A stretch of DNA of 64,000 nucleotides from Rhabdophis nuchalis (taxonomy: Eukaryota > Chordata > Lepidosauria > Squamata > Natricidae): positions 162,592,503-162,656,502 of the forward strand of contig CM077645.1 of assembly GCA_039707465.1 (NCBI GenBank), given 5' to 3'. The notes beneath the pieces are model-generated. The model saw only the letters and a program-made list of their open reading frames with translations. It was not told where the DNA came from and did not search any database. Every line of letters starts with the position of its first letter. Positions within the stretch are counted from its first letter, which is position 1. Made by a program: the position numbers and the translations under genes. Shown here piece by piece: positions 1 through 11,850 of this stretch.

Positions 1-195
1 AGAAATTTCCTAACAGTAAGAACAATTAACCTCTGGAACAGCTTGCCTCCAGCAGTTGTGAATGCCCCAACCCTGGAAGTCTTTAAAAAGATGTTAGACA
101 GCCATTTGTCTGAAATGGTATAACGTTCCTGCCCATGCAGGGGGTTGGACTAGAAGACCTACAAGGTCCCTTCCAACTCTGCTATTGTATTATTG
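1..195 (+). mobile_element. CR1 LINE, 3' end (cut by window edge)
   Basis: This is the last part of a CR1-clade LINE. The plus strand encodes the end of the ORF2 protein (RNFLTVRTINLWNSLPPxVV-like) and then the non-coding CR1 3' end, with the words GGTTGGACTAGAAGACCT and CCCTTCCAACTCTGCTATT, followed by a short ATTGT-type tail. Near-identical 3' ends lie at about 51.0-51.3 kb and 52.5-52.9 kb. The copy begins outside the window, so its full length is unknown. It is not a functional gene. Confidence 0.9.
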
Positions 196-357
196 TATAA
201 TTGTGGCCTGGGTGCCACAACCAGTTTTTCCATTCCGTTTTGAAAGACCTCTATAAATTATTGCATTAGGATCCTGTCCAAAAGATCACATTTTATAGAT
301 TGGAACAATTTGCCCAGGTTTGCACTTAGACACAGTGAATTTATGCATGAATTCCAA

Positions 358-436
358 GTGCTGATGATGTTACCTAGTTTAGACAATGAAATGTCTGCAA
401 GAAAGCAGCCAAGCTCATAGATCACCAACTGGGCAA
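358..436 (+). repeat. Retroelement 3'-end-like repeat (Penelope-like?)
   Basis: The words GATGATGTTACCTAG, AATGAAATGTCTGCAAGAAA and CCAAGCTCA recur in opposite orientation at 43019-43108. The pattern resembles the terminal region of Penelope-like retroelements that I remember from vertebrates, but no coding region is preserved, so the class is tentative. It lies between the CR1 end and a hAT-type element. Confidence 0.35.
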
Positions 437-456
437 AAGTTACCAAACTATCTAGG

Positions 457-904
457 CATGGGTGTCACACTCAAGGCCCGCAGCCCAAATCCTGCTTATA
501 TGTAGCCCGTGAGTGCCCTGGAAACAGCAAAGGACCAGTCCATGGTGTCTCTGCCAGTGAAAACAGAGCTGGGAGGGGGGCACATGCGGGCCTCCCAGGC
601 TCTGGTTTTGGCTGCAATGGCCTCCTACAGCCGTCTGCCAGTGATAACAGAGCTTGAGGAGGCCACGTGCATTCTGCCTAAGCTGTGTTTTAGGCTGCAA
701 TGTCCTCCTGCAGTTCTTTGCCAGCAAAAACAGAGTGTGTGTCCTCACCAAGCTCTGTTTTTGCTGCAGAGGATTGCAGGAGGCTGGCACAGCCAAAAAC
801 AGAGCCTTGACAAATGATGTCGAGCCCTAACCATGTCCCACAACCCCCCGCAGTCAAATACAATCCTGATGGGGCCCTCAAAGAAATCGAGTTTGACACC
901 TCTG
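457..904. mobile_element. Non-autonomous hAT-type DNA transposon, 448 bp
   Basis: The ends are inverted: left CATGGGTGTCACACTC, right (read inward on the other strand) CAGAGGTGTCAAACTC. The 7 bp ATCTAGG flank both sides (450-456 and 905-911), which fits a slightly eroded 8-bp hAT target duplication. The inside carries imperfect tandem units built from words like AAAACAGAGCT and GCTGCAATGGCCTCCT. It has no transposase. Short reading frames here are translations of these repeats. The same terminal family occurs at 50506-50621. Confidence 0.75.
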
Positions 905-2739
905 ATCTAGGGACTGGATTCATTTGGCTACCTCACTCATTTACTAAAGTAAATTCCCAGTGACCCTATATAATTTTTAGGAAAGAGCAAAGTATATAAC
1001 TTTTATATTAATAAGGCTGTGCAAATGAAATAAGGGCTTCATAAAGTGCTTCAGCTGAACTGTAAGTCACCTCTTTACAAAGGTTGCTTTGGACTTTCAG
1101 TGGCTGTCCCTGATTGCTTCCATATGCATATCTCTGCACAGCCACTCTGGTTTGCTAGCAGTCCCAACAGAAGATTGATATATACACAAGCAATGTATAG
1201 GCATCTAGAGATAAACTTCAAAGCCTTGGAAAAGATGTACTCAGTCTAATGCATAAAAGGTGTGTGCTTTATTCACACTAAAGCACTTTGGAAAGCATTA
1301 AAAGTTTGGACATTAGAGTATGACTAGCTGATGAGAGCTAATAAGCTGGAAAAAGATCTATCCTAGTCTCTCTGATTTATTTATTGATCAGCTCATAATA
1401 CTAACACACATATTAAAAAATTAACACAACGGAACTCATGGCTTTCTGTCTAGATGGTCTCTGGTGATGAGCCGAAAGGCAGAAAAGGAAACAGTATGTC
1501 TCCTCCCTTAATTGGGGCTCTAACAGGGTCTTCTGAAACAATTATATATATAACACTGAGATCAGGTCACATAATTGGGTATAAAAATCACATTTCAATC
1601 TAGTTGGTCATTTCCCAACTTCTACTCTCCAGTTTCTGTCTCACTCTGAAACATTTCATGTGCAATGAAAAATTATATCTGTTTTATAGATCATCTCAGG
1701 CACTATTACACACTACAGGACATATGTACTGGACAATGAGAGGATAAATTCTGATGGTGTTTAATTCAGTGAGGTTATTTTCAAATTTGAATGGAAAACA
1801 TAGATTGCAACTGAACAAATACATTCAATCAACCATTATTTAAAACTTGTGTGATTTAACCCAGACTCAGTACCTATGGATACATACAGTGCTAGGCTCA
1901 AATACATTTTCTCTTAGTCTTGGTCTACATATGAAGCTTAAAGGAGCTTCATGAGTAGATATAATGTAAACTTCAGTCTTAGGTTGGGAAATCATTTTTT
2001 TAAATCTCTCTTTCTCCCAGAATCCTCACAAGATTTTTTTCATGGATAAGAGCTATCTCATCATGAAACTCTACCTAGCATAATGTCCATATGTATTTAA
2101 TTAAATATTTCAATATGGTATTAAGAAAAATCAGAGGTCTTGACTATCATAAATCCCACTGACTTCAATGATGCCATACCAGCAATAAATGAAGCCTGCA
2201 GTAACATGGTTCATCAGCCTTCTATGCTTTACAAGACATTAAAATGTATTGCCCCATTACATTTCTTATGTTTTTTGTCTCCTGGTTTTGCAAAGCTACA
2301 TGCTGACACTTGAAATTTATTGAGTTTCTGCAAAAACTCAACAGAGAGCTATGTAATAGTTATTTTAGCAAGATTATGACAAGAGAATAATGCAGAAAAT
2401 CCTTCAGGTAGCTTGATGTAACAAACAATTTAGCTCACACTCATGTGTCCCCCTTCTTAACAAAAGGTTGATGACAATTTTGGATTATCTTGTCTGTGTC
2501 TAGATATGGGTCTTCTTTCATATTGACATTGTTTGCTTACTGTATTACAGTCTAATAGGTTTTTGTTTAATATGCCAAGAAATCCATTGCATGCCAATTA
2601 TACCAGTGGATAGACATTTCTGAAATATTCATATTTATTTCAAGCATTTCAACTTGTTTTTCTCCTTCTAGTTCCTCCCCTTTTGCTTTCCTAAACACAC
2701 TAGATTTGAGTGTGTGCATGGTGCCTGTTCAATAACTAT
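905..2739. other. Unique AT-rich DNA, nothing recognised
   Basis: I see no repeat ends, coding homology or RNA gene here. Reading frames are short and look random. AT-rich stretches such as TTAATTAAATATTT near 2098 are ordinary for this background. Confidence 0.5.
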
Positions 2740-2766
2740 ACACACACATACACACACACACACACA
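2740..2766. repeat. (CA)n microsatellite
   Basis: A short, slightly interrupted run of CA dinucleotides with one TA interruption. A direct repeat of the word GGTACAGATGTCTT follows at about 2774-2815. Confidence 0.9.
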
Positions 2767-3512
2767 ATGTTCCAGGTACAGATGTCTTTTCCTAAATCCA
2801 GGTACAGATGTCTTCTACTACAGATGTCTTCTACTAAATCTTGTCATACAGCATTTCCTTATTTTACAATATTTCTAAATTACTTATTCAAGTCACTCTT
2901 AAGTGAAATATAAATAAAACAATATGTACAATAAAACATAAGCCATTATAATAAAATTGTAAAACAACTGGTAATAGAAAAGCAATAAATATAGATTGAA
3001 AACAAAACCATATTAGATAACAAAAGAAACCCTGAACAAAGAGATGCATCATCAACGAAAACTGAAAGCATAGAAGAGAAGAGCTTCAGAGAGGGGGAGA
3101 GATGGAAAAGTCATATCTTTATGATGACTGCTGAATGTGATAGTCCTAATGAAAGCCCTATTGCTTATCAGAAAGATCTAACACATTTATAAAGAGCAGT
3201 TAGTCTTTTAAGATAACCAATAGAGTGGTATAATTATGGAAGTTATTTTAAACAAAACATTTAGTAATAAGAGAAGGCAATTTAAGATTTTAAAAAGAGC
3301 CAGAATTCAAACTTCACATGTTAGAATATTGGTGATTGCACCATGAGCCAAGGAGTCATTCAGAGTTGCCTGTAGTGAGATGAACAGCAAATAAATGTAT
3401 CTGTTGTTATTATTAATAATAATCCTGCCTGAATATCTGGCTCACTGTGCAATGAACCATAATAATAACAACTTTTTCAAAAATGGTTTTCTCATTGAGA
3501 TAATTCTATATA

Positions 3513-3546
3513 GATGGATGATGATGATGATGACGATGATGACGAC
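3513..3546. repeat. (GAT)n / (GAC)n trinucleotide microsatellite
   Basis: About eleven GAT and GAC units in an otherwise unique region. Confidence 0.85.
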
Positions 3547-4089
3547 CATCCTATAGACTGGTAAATTAGTCAAGGCTAAGCATTAAAAAAAGTTAAAGTA
3601 AAGCAGATCTAGCCTTCAACTGGCAGTCTTGAACTATTTTCAAATCCTAGATTTCAAGTGTAAAAATAAAATAATGCAAAATAGGTATGCACACCTGTAT
3701 GTAAGCTTACATTATTGAGGTGCTTCCGGGAGTGAACTGTGGGAAGTGGGGGGAAGGAGTGGTGAACATCACTGCCCACTTCAAAAGTATTGTCTCAATA
3801 TATATTCAAGTCAAGAGCACCATGGAACAACCAAACTTTGGGAGATTTGTTCTAGGTTTTGCTGTATGGTCAAACAATAAAACAAGAGTGGTAAAGTTTT
3901 CTGGGTGTTCCTTGAAACTGTAGTAATAAGATCCACACCTTTCACATAAAAAGATCCATCTGGGAGCAACCTTTGTTTCAGAGTCATAGGAACGAAAGTC
4001 ATTAAGCACTAGAGGACATGAGAAAATGTTAGGAGGAGGGAAAGGTCATCTGGGGATTTACATCAAAGAAACAGGGAAGCAAAATAGTA

Positions 4090-4400
4090 GGCTAAGCCAT
4101 TTTATTTCATCGCTGCTTTTATGAGTGTTGCCTTTGCCTTGAGTAAAATCTTTATGGCTCTATGTATTTTTATGAAAATGTCATTTCCCCCCCTTCTTAT
4201 GCCTTTTCTTTCTCTCTCTGCCATCAATGCAGGAGAGATGATTGAAATAAAGGCTATATAAAATTTCCACAGCCATCATCCATCACATTTGCGCAATACA
4301 GCTCAGATTTGGCACAACCAGATTTGTTAGAGTTTCTTCCATATTTTACCCTTCCTGCAGTTAGAGCAGTGCATGAAATTCCATTTCTTTCAGCACACAC
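4090..4400. other. Candidate conserved non-coding element (weak)
   Basis: A stretch without repeat signatures, of mixed composition, containing words such as TTTATGGCTCTATG, ATGATTGAAATAAAGG and CATCCATCACATTTGCGCAA. It reads like vertebrate conserved non-coding DNA, but this is an impression from texture only. No coding signal fits. The DNA around it (2767-4089 and 4401-6323) is AT-rich, and I recognise nothing in it. Confidence 0.2.
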
Positions 4401-6323
4401 TCTCCCTCCCTCTCCCTCTCAGTTAATTTTCAATTTTAGAATGCTTCACGTAGCAATAAGGAAGACTGGATTCACATTAGAAAAGAACACATTGCAACTT
4501 CATTGTGAATGGGAAGACTAACCACAGCAGAAATTGAAATACAAAAGAATGCTATCAAAACTCACCAAAAGGAACTTAAGAGGCAGCATCCAGGCATCCA
4601 AGAAGGAATTATCCGTTGATCTCCTTGCCGCAGAGAGCAAACCCAGTCAGATGAACCTAAGTACTGTTTCAAGCTGCAGAAAGATGCTGTAGACAAACGG
4701 GCCTATTTATTCCAAAATGACTGATCTAAAATGCTAGACTTCAGAGACATCCAAACTGAGATGCCTTAAAGGGACTCACCTGGCAGAAAATGCAAATCAT
4801 CGGGATAAAAACCGGATCTTTTGCATTTTAATGATGAAGATCATTAGTTCTGAAAATCTATATGGCCAAGAAAATGTAATAAATTATTAACTCCAGAAAG
4901 ATATAATTGATTTAAAAGGAGCCCATTTGACATCAAACATACAGAAATGTTTTGAAATATATTAAAAATTATATGAAATATGGAAGGAACAATATGTTCT
5001 AGAAAGTTTTTGGTAAAATAGCGAGAGAACAATGCATTGTTCAGAGGCATGATGGGAAATCCCACTGAGAAAGGGCTTTTATAGGTAAAGTTTCATAACC
5101 AATAAGAAGATACTATTGTTGAGATAGAAATATCTCATGTGTCCATGTTTTATGGCAAAAAGTTTTATTTATATTAATCTAATTATTCTGATCTCTGAAA
5201 TAAATTTGCTAGTTCTGTTTAATACATATTACAACAATTTGTTTCTGGTCATCACTTGGTAACAAGGAAGGTGACTGGGACTCTTACTAAGAGCATATAC
5301 GGTTGCATGAAGTTGCACGCTTCTCCTTGCTGTGGGGGACAAGCAGTTGAATACATGTTTGCTATGGTTCATTGGACACCATCAATAAAATGGATGTAAA
5401 GGTAAAATCTGAAAAGAAAGCATTTGAACTGCAACTTGGAAAGGAAGCCAAGAGATGAATCGAAAACAGTAAAGCTGCCTCCAAATGCTCATTTTTCCAT
5501 ATATACCTAGAGACATATTTCTAGACTGTTGAGAGTCTTACAGTTGGGGTTGACTGTTGTTGTTTAACATAAATACCAAAGAATATGGAACATTTCTTTT
5601 CCTGGTTTTTTTCAATAAGAAACAAAGAGCCTCTCTCCTCCTCCCCATACTCTTATTCTACTAGCACATATCTACTGATTAAATACAACTTACCATCCAT
5701 ATGGGAGGGAAAAGAAATACCTGTAGGCCTGATTATTTTGACAACATGTTCATGGTGCCAACAGTATATTCTGTGCTATAGCTTTTTTAGTACAAATGCC
5801 TTGTTTTGCAAGTTGTCTGCTAATAAATTATTTTTTGTCGGCATTTAAATCCCTAAAGTCTTGATTTTTGCCTCCATTGCCATTATCGTATTATCCAGCT
5901 GCAAAGACAGGTGAGAAAAATGCTTCTAAAGCAGAATCTGTTCCTTGTCTTAGCTAGCAATACTTTTTGCTCTTGTAGCTAGAGTGCATTTCTCCCCGCT
6001 GGTGGCAATCACCAATCCAGTCATTTAGAGTGTATTTTTGCCTTCTGCTCAGGACAGATTCAGATCTGCCTGTGTGGCATTTCATAGTTGGAGGTGTTAC
6101 CAGAGTTACTATAGCCATTTTTGCTTCATTTTGCATAAGCATGCATCAGCACAAGTTAATCATATCTGCTTATTGTTTTAAGGAGAGATCAGTGATCATA
6201 TTTCACAATGGATTTAGATTTGGTATAATGAATGCCCATATGCTAAAGACACAGGTGTGTTAGAGTGTGTTTGCATAAATAAGCACAAATTAAATGTAGT
6301 GCTGAATTCATGTCATCCCTACA

Positions 6324-7842
6324 TAATAATAATAATAATAATAATAATAAATTGGGATTTATTAACCGCACCCTCTCCCCACAGGGACCCGGGGCGGTGC
6401 ACAGGCATAATTAAAAACAATATACAATAATACAAATATTTCTTAAAATCGAATTAAATAAATCTACCCGTGCTAAAAACATAAATTAAAAACCCATTTA
6501 AAATTTATAATTAAAAGACAGAGAGAACTATTCAAGGCCGGCCAGTCGAAAGAGATGGGTCTTCAATTTTACACGGAAGGAGCGGAGGTCGGTGGTCGTT
6601 CTAATATCAGGGGGAAGGTCGTTCCAGAGGGCCGGGCCCGCCACAGAGAGCGCCCTTCCCCTGGGCGTCGCCCGCTGACAAAGTCTAGTGGACGGCACCC
6701 GGAGAAGCCCCTCTCTGTGGGAGCGAATCGGTCGTGAGGATGTGTGGGGCAGGATCCGATCTCGCAGATAGCTAGGTCCCGAGCCATGGAGCGCTTTGAA
6801 GATGATAACTAACACCTTGAAGCGCACCCGGAAGACGACAGGTAGCCAGTGCAGCTCGCGCAAGAGCGGTGTTACGTGGGCAAACCTAGAGGTGCCCATA
6901 ATTGCTCGCGCGGCCGCATTCTGAACTAACTGAAGCCTCCGGGTGCACCTCAAGGGGAGCCCCATGTAGAGAGAGTTACAATAGTCCAGTCGGGATGTCA
7001 CGAGGGCATGAGTGACTGTGCGAAGGGCGTCCCGATCCAATAGGGGGCGCAATTGGCGAACCAGGCGAACCTGGTAAAACGCCCTCCTGGCCACGGCTGT
7101 CACTTGCTCTTCCATAGACAGCCGGGTATCCAGGAGGACACCCAAATTGCGCGCCCCATCCACAGGGGCAAGATGTTCGCCCCCTATGGCCAGCGTTGGA
7201 GAAAGCTGGTTGAATCGGGCAGCCGGAAACCACAGCCACTCGGTCTTGGTCGGGTTGAGCCTAAGTCCGTTACTTCCCATCCAGATCCGCACGGCTTCCA
7301 GGCACTGGCACATCACCGCTACGGCATCGTTGGGGTGGTTTGGGGTAGATATGTACAGCTGGGTGTCATCAGCGTACAGATGGTACTCTACCCCAAAACC
7401 ACGGATGATCTCACCCAACGGCTTCATATATGCATTAAACAGGAGAGGCGAGAGGACCGACCCCTGAGGCACCCCGCATGTGAGGGGTCTCGGGGTCGAC
7501 CTCTGCTCTCCTGCCCGCACAAATTGCGATCGGCCAGAGAGGAAGGAGGAGAACCACCGCAAAACAGTGCCTCCCACCCCCAACCCCCCCAGCCGATGCA
7601 ATAGGATACCATGGTCGATGGTATCGAAAGCCGCTGAGAGGTCTAATAGGACCAGGATGGAGGAACATCCCCCATCTCTGGCCCTCCAGAGATCATCTAC
7701 CAACGCGACCAATGCCGTCTCGGTGCTATGCCCGGGCCGAAAGCCGGACTGGCGCGGATCTAGATAGTCAACTTCCTCCAGGTGACGGGGAAACTGTTGT
7801 GCCACCACACTCTCAACAACCTTCGCCAAGGTTGGACGAACT
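6324..7842 (-). mobile_element. L2-clade LINE, 5'-truncated copy 1
   Basis: Read on the minus strand, this is the 3' part of an L2-type LINE: a long reverse transcriptase segment, a short 3' region with a GC-rich hairpin (CACCGCCCCGGGTCCC, then GGGGAGAGGGTGCGG), and a (TTA)n tail at 6324-6352. The 5' end is lost just upstream of the conserved LAKVVE motif, as expected from incomplete reverse transcription. Shorter relatives lie at 23073-23790 and 39058-39890, and an older one at about 12610-13215. The flank 7843-8893 has no recognised feature. Confidence 0.92.
6528..7829 (-). CDS. L2 LINE reverse transcriptase, C-terminal 433 codons, open
   Basis: The product is the C-terminal part of a non-LTR retrotransposon ORF2 protein, which copies element RNA into DNA at the target site. 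Visible motifs in order: QSGFRPGHSTETAL near residues 27-40, motif A LLDLSAAFDT (61-70, catalytic Asp63), motif B GVPQGSVLSP (119-128), motif C YADDTQLYIS (152-161, catalytic Asp154/155), then the post-RT region with RLDYCNSLYMGLP, TPLLRELHWLPV and GPALWNDLPPD. All three catalytic aspartates are present and there is no stop or frameshift across 433 codons. The endonuclease domain and true start are missing through 5' truncation; the first codon given is TTG inside the continuing frame, not a real start. YADDTQLY and the STETAL motif point to L2 rather than CR1. Not expected to be active. Confidence 0.9.
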   Translation of the reverse strand: MAKVVESVVAQQFPRHLEEVDYLDPRQSGFRPGHSTETALVALVDDLWRARDGGCSSILVLLDLSAAFDTIDHGILLHRLGGLGVGGTVLRWFSSFLSGRSQFVRAGEQRSTPRPLTCGVPQGSVLSPLLFNAYMKPLGEIIRGFGVEYHLYADDTQLYISTPNHPNDAVAVMCQCLEAVRIWMGSNGLRLNPTKTEWLWFPAARFNQLSPTLAIGGEHLAPVDGARNLGVLLDTRLSMEEQVTAVARRAFYQVRLVRQLRPLLDRDALRTVTHALVTSRLDYCNSLYMGLPLRCTRRLQLVQNAAARAIMGTSRFAHVTPLLRELHWLPVVFRVRFKVLVIIFKALHGSGPSYLRDRILPHTSSRPIRSHREGLLRVPSTRLCQRATPRGRALSVAGPALWNDLPPDIRTTTDLRSFRVKLKTHLFRLAGLE

Positions 7843-8893
7843 CTCTGTTACTTCATCAAATGTTATGTGCAAGGGATACATATTGTTCAGGAACCCAGAA
7901 GGTTTTGTAGTTGATTCTATGAAGAAATAATAAGAAAGCAAGATGAGCGAATGGGAAGGAGTTCTGGAAGGACATGTCCACACATCTGGAGGGCATTCAG
8001 ACTGAAAGGCTATTCTAAACATAATCAAGGAGCTGTCCAAGGTGCTGGGGGGAATTCTTTCACATTATACATGGTTATATTTTTATGTTGAAACGTCTGC
8101 AATTAAATCTAGGTATTCTGGTACCAAAGATGACTGGGACCAGCAGAAAGGGTGCATATATGGAAAGAAGATAAAGAGAAATATGCAAAAGTGTGGATAT
8201 GATCAAAGATTAGAGCCTTCTTCATGAATGCAAGCTCCTCTTCAAACCAGCTGGTCTTAGGAGGGCATGTCAAGAGCAACAATTCTCTAACTAGGAGGTT
8301 GTAACAAAATTGGTGAAATGAATAAATCTAGTACAAATTGGTAATTGTTTGTGCAAGTAAAAGGAAATAATTAGGTTGCAAAGAAATTGGATGCCCAATT
8401 GGAGAGCCAGTTAGGCTTAGAGTGAAAACAGGGAAGACCATATAGAGGTAAAGAGAGGGAGTAAAATAATTAAATCATAGAAAGGGATAGGGGATTATCT
8501 ATTTTGTTATCTTTTTCCTCTCTAAAATATTCCAAATAAGGTTGTTGCTAAGTCTCCAATCAGAGAGGAACTCTAGTGATGCTAAAACACTTCTGGTTAT
8601 GAATATGTGCACCTTTAGTCTTCTTCAGTTAGAGGCAAAGGCTGACAACAATTCAATTTGCTGTGTATGTTGAAACATATATGATATGCAACCATATTTA
8701 CACAGCTATAAGAATAACTGTCAGAACAATCACCACCAAATGCAGTTGACTGGGATCCAGCATCCAGAATCTTGCTGAGCAAATCTTTCACCCATCGCAA
8801 TGATTTCCATAAATGAGTTGTGCATACGGGAACCTGGATTAACTTGGACCTTCTTTCTAGCTCCTTCACATGTCATCAATTCCTTTTCTTTGG

Positions 8894-9290
8894 TTGTGCC
8901 ACTGCCAATCTACTTCCCTCAGCTGTCAAAGCCAACTCACCATAGTTAACTTCCCACAGCCAACCTGCCATGGAATAACTCACCATGGCCAACTCTCTGT
9001 GGAACAACTGACTGTGGTACAAGATATTAATATTGAAGAAATGGTGGAATAGAATCATTAAAGAAAGTATGCAAAAGGAGGGACAAAATGAAATGTAAAT
9101 GACAAAAATTAAAATATTTTTCTTTAAAAACAATACAATTGATTTGTTAAATTGTCCTGTACTGAGTTGTTTTTCAGAAAATTGGCCATGGTGAATACAC
9201 TGTGGCATGTTTACTGTGGTGAGTTGACTGTGGCAAGTTACTGTGGTGAGTTAGCAATGGTGAGTTACCTGCGGTAAGTTGTCCCATTCT
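8894..9290. repeat. Fold-back element with 13-14 bp minisatellite arms
   Basis: The right arm (about 9190-9285) contains five consecutive units of 13-14 bp starting GGTGAGTT, GGCAAGTT, GGTGAGTT, GGTGAGTT and GGTAAGTT. The left arm (about 8929-9020) carries the complementary words (CCAACTCACCAT, AACTCACCATGG, CCAACTCTCTGTGG) in opposite orientation at the same period. The arms enclose an AT-rich core of about 150 bp. It looks like a MITE whose inverted arms are short tandem repeats. No target duplication was identified and the family is not named. Confidence 0.55.
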
Positions 9291-9371
9291 GATCATAGAC
9301 TGGGCATTCCTTATTCTCTTTGTCTCAATTCTCCATCCAGAAGATACACTGAGTGAACTTGCTCATTGGTC

Positions 9372-9431
9372 AATGTCCCTTGAATGTCCCTTGAATGCAA
9401 GTTGCAGAATGTCCCTTGAATGCAAGTTGCA
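9372..9431. repeat. Short tandem duplication
   Basis: A unit of about 25 bp beginning AATGTCCCTTGAATGC is present twice, preceded by a partial third copy. It is local and needs no mobile element. Confidence 0.8.
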
Positions 9432-11319
9432 GGCAGTCTCAACAGAAAGAGGCATCATTTTCTGTTTTCTTCTATTATCTTTTACTCAGCATAATGTTTC
9501 TTTTCCCCTTTGAAACTTTTTATTATTCAAAGATAATCTTTCAGCATCCTTTTTATCTCTGTTGGTTACTTCACTAAGTTAATCACTTTCTTTCTTATTC
9601 CTAGACATTCTTCATTTTCTTTGGTAAAGTCTGTTTCTGTCAGGTGGTTTTTCTAAATCTGTTCTTGCGCCAAGTCTGTATATTGTCAGCAACAACTCTA
9701 CATCTTTTATATCTTTTCCAAATTTTAAGTTTCATTTCGCTGAACCATTGAAGAAAATCCTCAATTCATTTCAGTTTCTGTTTTGTCAGCTAAGAAGCTC
9801 CTTATCTCACCCTATTACATAATTACCTTCTTTTTTCCATATACATTCACATCTATATTTGGATTCCTGCTAATTCAAACTCTGTGTAATGTTCTTGCTT
9901 CTTATAGTAAATCCTTAGCCGTTTGCTGCAGGTTTATTCATTTCCCCAACTTTCCTGTAACTCCCTGGTTTATACTTCAAATCATGATTGTGATTTGACG
10001 TAGGATTTATTCCTAAACAATCTTGTTACCTATCAGGCATTAGCTGAAGAACAGGAGAATTGTACTCTAACATAGAATAGCTGTCAAAAGTAGTAATCTT
10101 ACATTATTACACTCTATGTCAATTGTAGAAAATGTTAAAATAACAGATGTGAGAGCATAATTTTATTTTTATTTTACTTATTTGTTTTTGGAACAGAGAC
10201 TGAAACATACGTCTTTTCAAACTGGCAGTGTAAGAAGTGGATGTTTGATCTACAGAAAGAAATGTTTGCATACTAAATGAGAAAGAGGCATGTCTTTACA
10301 TTGCCTTCTAGGTAGTGTCACATCAATTTAATTGAAAACATACCTAGTGTTTATCTGTGTGATGCTACACATAATTATACTGGGACTTGACATCTGATAA
10401 AACTGTCCAAAGGAGTCTTTAAATTGCATAGACAGGCTGTTCCATAATGTTGCCATTTTACAGCACCAGCAATATTGACTTGTGTTTTTTAAACACCAAT
10501 AATTCAATAATCCATTGTGTCTTTCACAATGAAGCTAACTAGATTCCAAGCTAACTATTTCCCTAGCTTTAAGCAATGGGTAAATGTGAACATTTCCAAA
10601 ACTTTTTGGTCTATGTATCATTTGCTTTTTGAGAAGTTAAGAAAGATTTCATTTCTAATGCATGATTCCAGTGTTAGAATAGTTCAATTAACAGGCATCT
10701 GTCATAAAAATCAATTATATTTGATAACTTGGGTAACATTTTCAGTAATGTAGGCAACATGGTTTCTTGTGAAGCTGAGTCATTATTACAATATCAAGCA
10801 AGTATATTATCCAATGAAAGTACACACACACAAAATTTTATATATAATTTTAGGATATTATAATTTTCAATAGCCCTTGATACCTTTCATGCTTCTCAGG
10901 TCTGTTAGGATATCATATTTAATAATCCCAAAACATCTCCCCTGTCCAAACATCTCCTGCTCCTTGAAATACACCACTTTTTTCCTATCTACATGCTTGG
11001 AACTATACTTTATACGTACTATGCTATCTCTTTTTCCTTTTATAAAAAGCTATTGTTTAAAATGATGTAATTCTTGAGCTACATTGGACTATTGAGAAAA
11101 CTGTGACTTTCCAGATGATGCTGAATCCAACCAGTATGGTATATAGTAATTTAAGGTGATAGTTGCAATATAGCAATATCTATAATAACACAAAATCCTC
11201 ATCCCCATTTTGCTGTAACTAAGAACGTAATTGAATTTGAGAGCATATTACAGAAACAATTGTTTATTACCTACCTGTCTATCCAGGCTCCATTTCCTGC
11301 ACCCTCCTCCATTATTTTG
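9432..11319. other. Unique AT-rich DNA, nothing recognised
   Basis: No repeat signature, coding homology or RNA gene was recognised. Reading frames up to about 78 codons have no recognisable motif and look like chance. Confidence 0.45.
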
Positions 11320-11425
11320 CCTGGTTAAGATTGCAAATCCCTTGAGGCAAGAACCTGTCCTTGTATACTGAAGTACCTTGCATATTGAGAGTGATATACA
11401 AGTAATGTATAATAATAAATAAAAT
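11320..11425 (+). repeat. Old LINE/SINE 3'-end-like fragment
   Basis: The words GATTGCAAATCCCTTGAGGC, AAGAACCTGTCC and a final GTATAATAATAAATAAAA resemble the tail shared by ancient L2-like LINEs and core SINEs in amniotes. The match is from memory and the copy is degraded. Confidence 0.4.
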
Positions 11426-11489
11426 ATGTGTGTACAGCTATAGATACAAATATCAGCATAATGTATGCAATAACTAGAGTCCAAAGTAC

Positions 11490-11850
11490 ATCATATTACA
11501 GCAGGCCAAGTTTTTAATAGCCCAGTGGCATTAGTGCATATACATTTAAGAACAATGTGCATGGAGAAGAAGCTAATTAACATGAAACCCTAATTAGTCC
11601 CTCAATATTTAGCAAGGAAGCATCAGCAGCTGTCTTAGATGCCATATGCTAATTAGCATTCCTAACTTCAGAAATAATTGTCTCCATTGTTCTGTGTCAT
11701 CATACTTCTTTTAATTGCACTTTGGAGAGCATTGGCTATAAATGGTATCAAGTATTACATTGCATTGCTCGAGGTTTAATGAGCAATTTAACTGCAGCTT
11801 AAATGCAACATCTTTCAGCACTGCCAAATTCTTAGGTAGTATATTTTAGA
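11490..11850. other. Candidate conserved non-coding element with homeodomain sites
   Basis: This repeat-free stretch is dense in TAAT cores: GCTAATTAACATG, CCTAATTAGTCC, GCTAATTAGCATTCC, TTTAATTGC and GGTTTAATGAGC, within a phrase-like sequence of low CpG. That is typical of vertebrate developmental enhancers bound by homeodomain proteins. The motif density is seen directly; the enhancer role is inference. Confidence 0.4.

Noticed and set aside
7053..7604. 183-codon plus-strand frame
   Set aside because: It is the antisense shadow of the L2 reverse transcriptase segment.
9372..9431. CRISPR-like array
   Set aside because: Two and a half direct tandem units without unique spacers, in a vertebrate genome.
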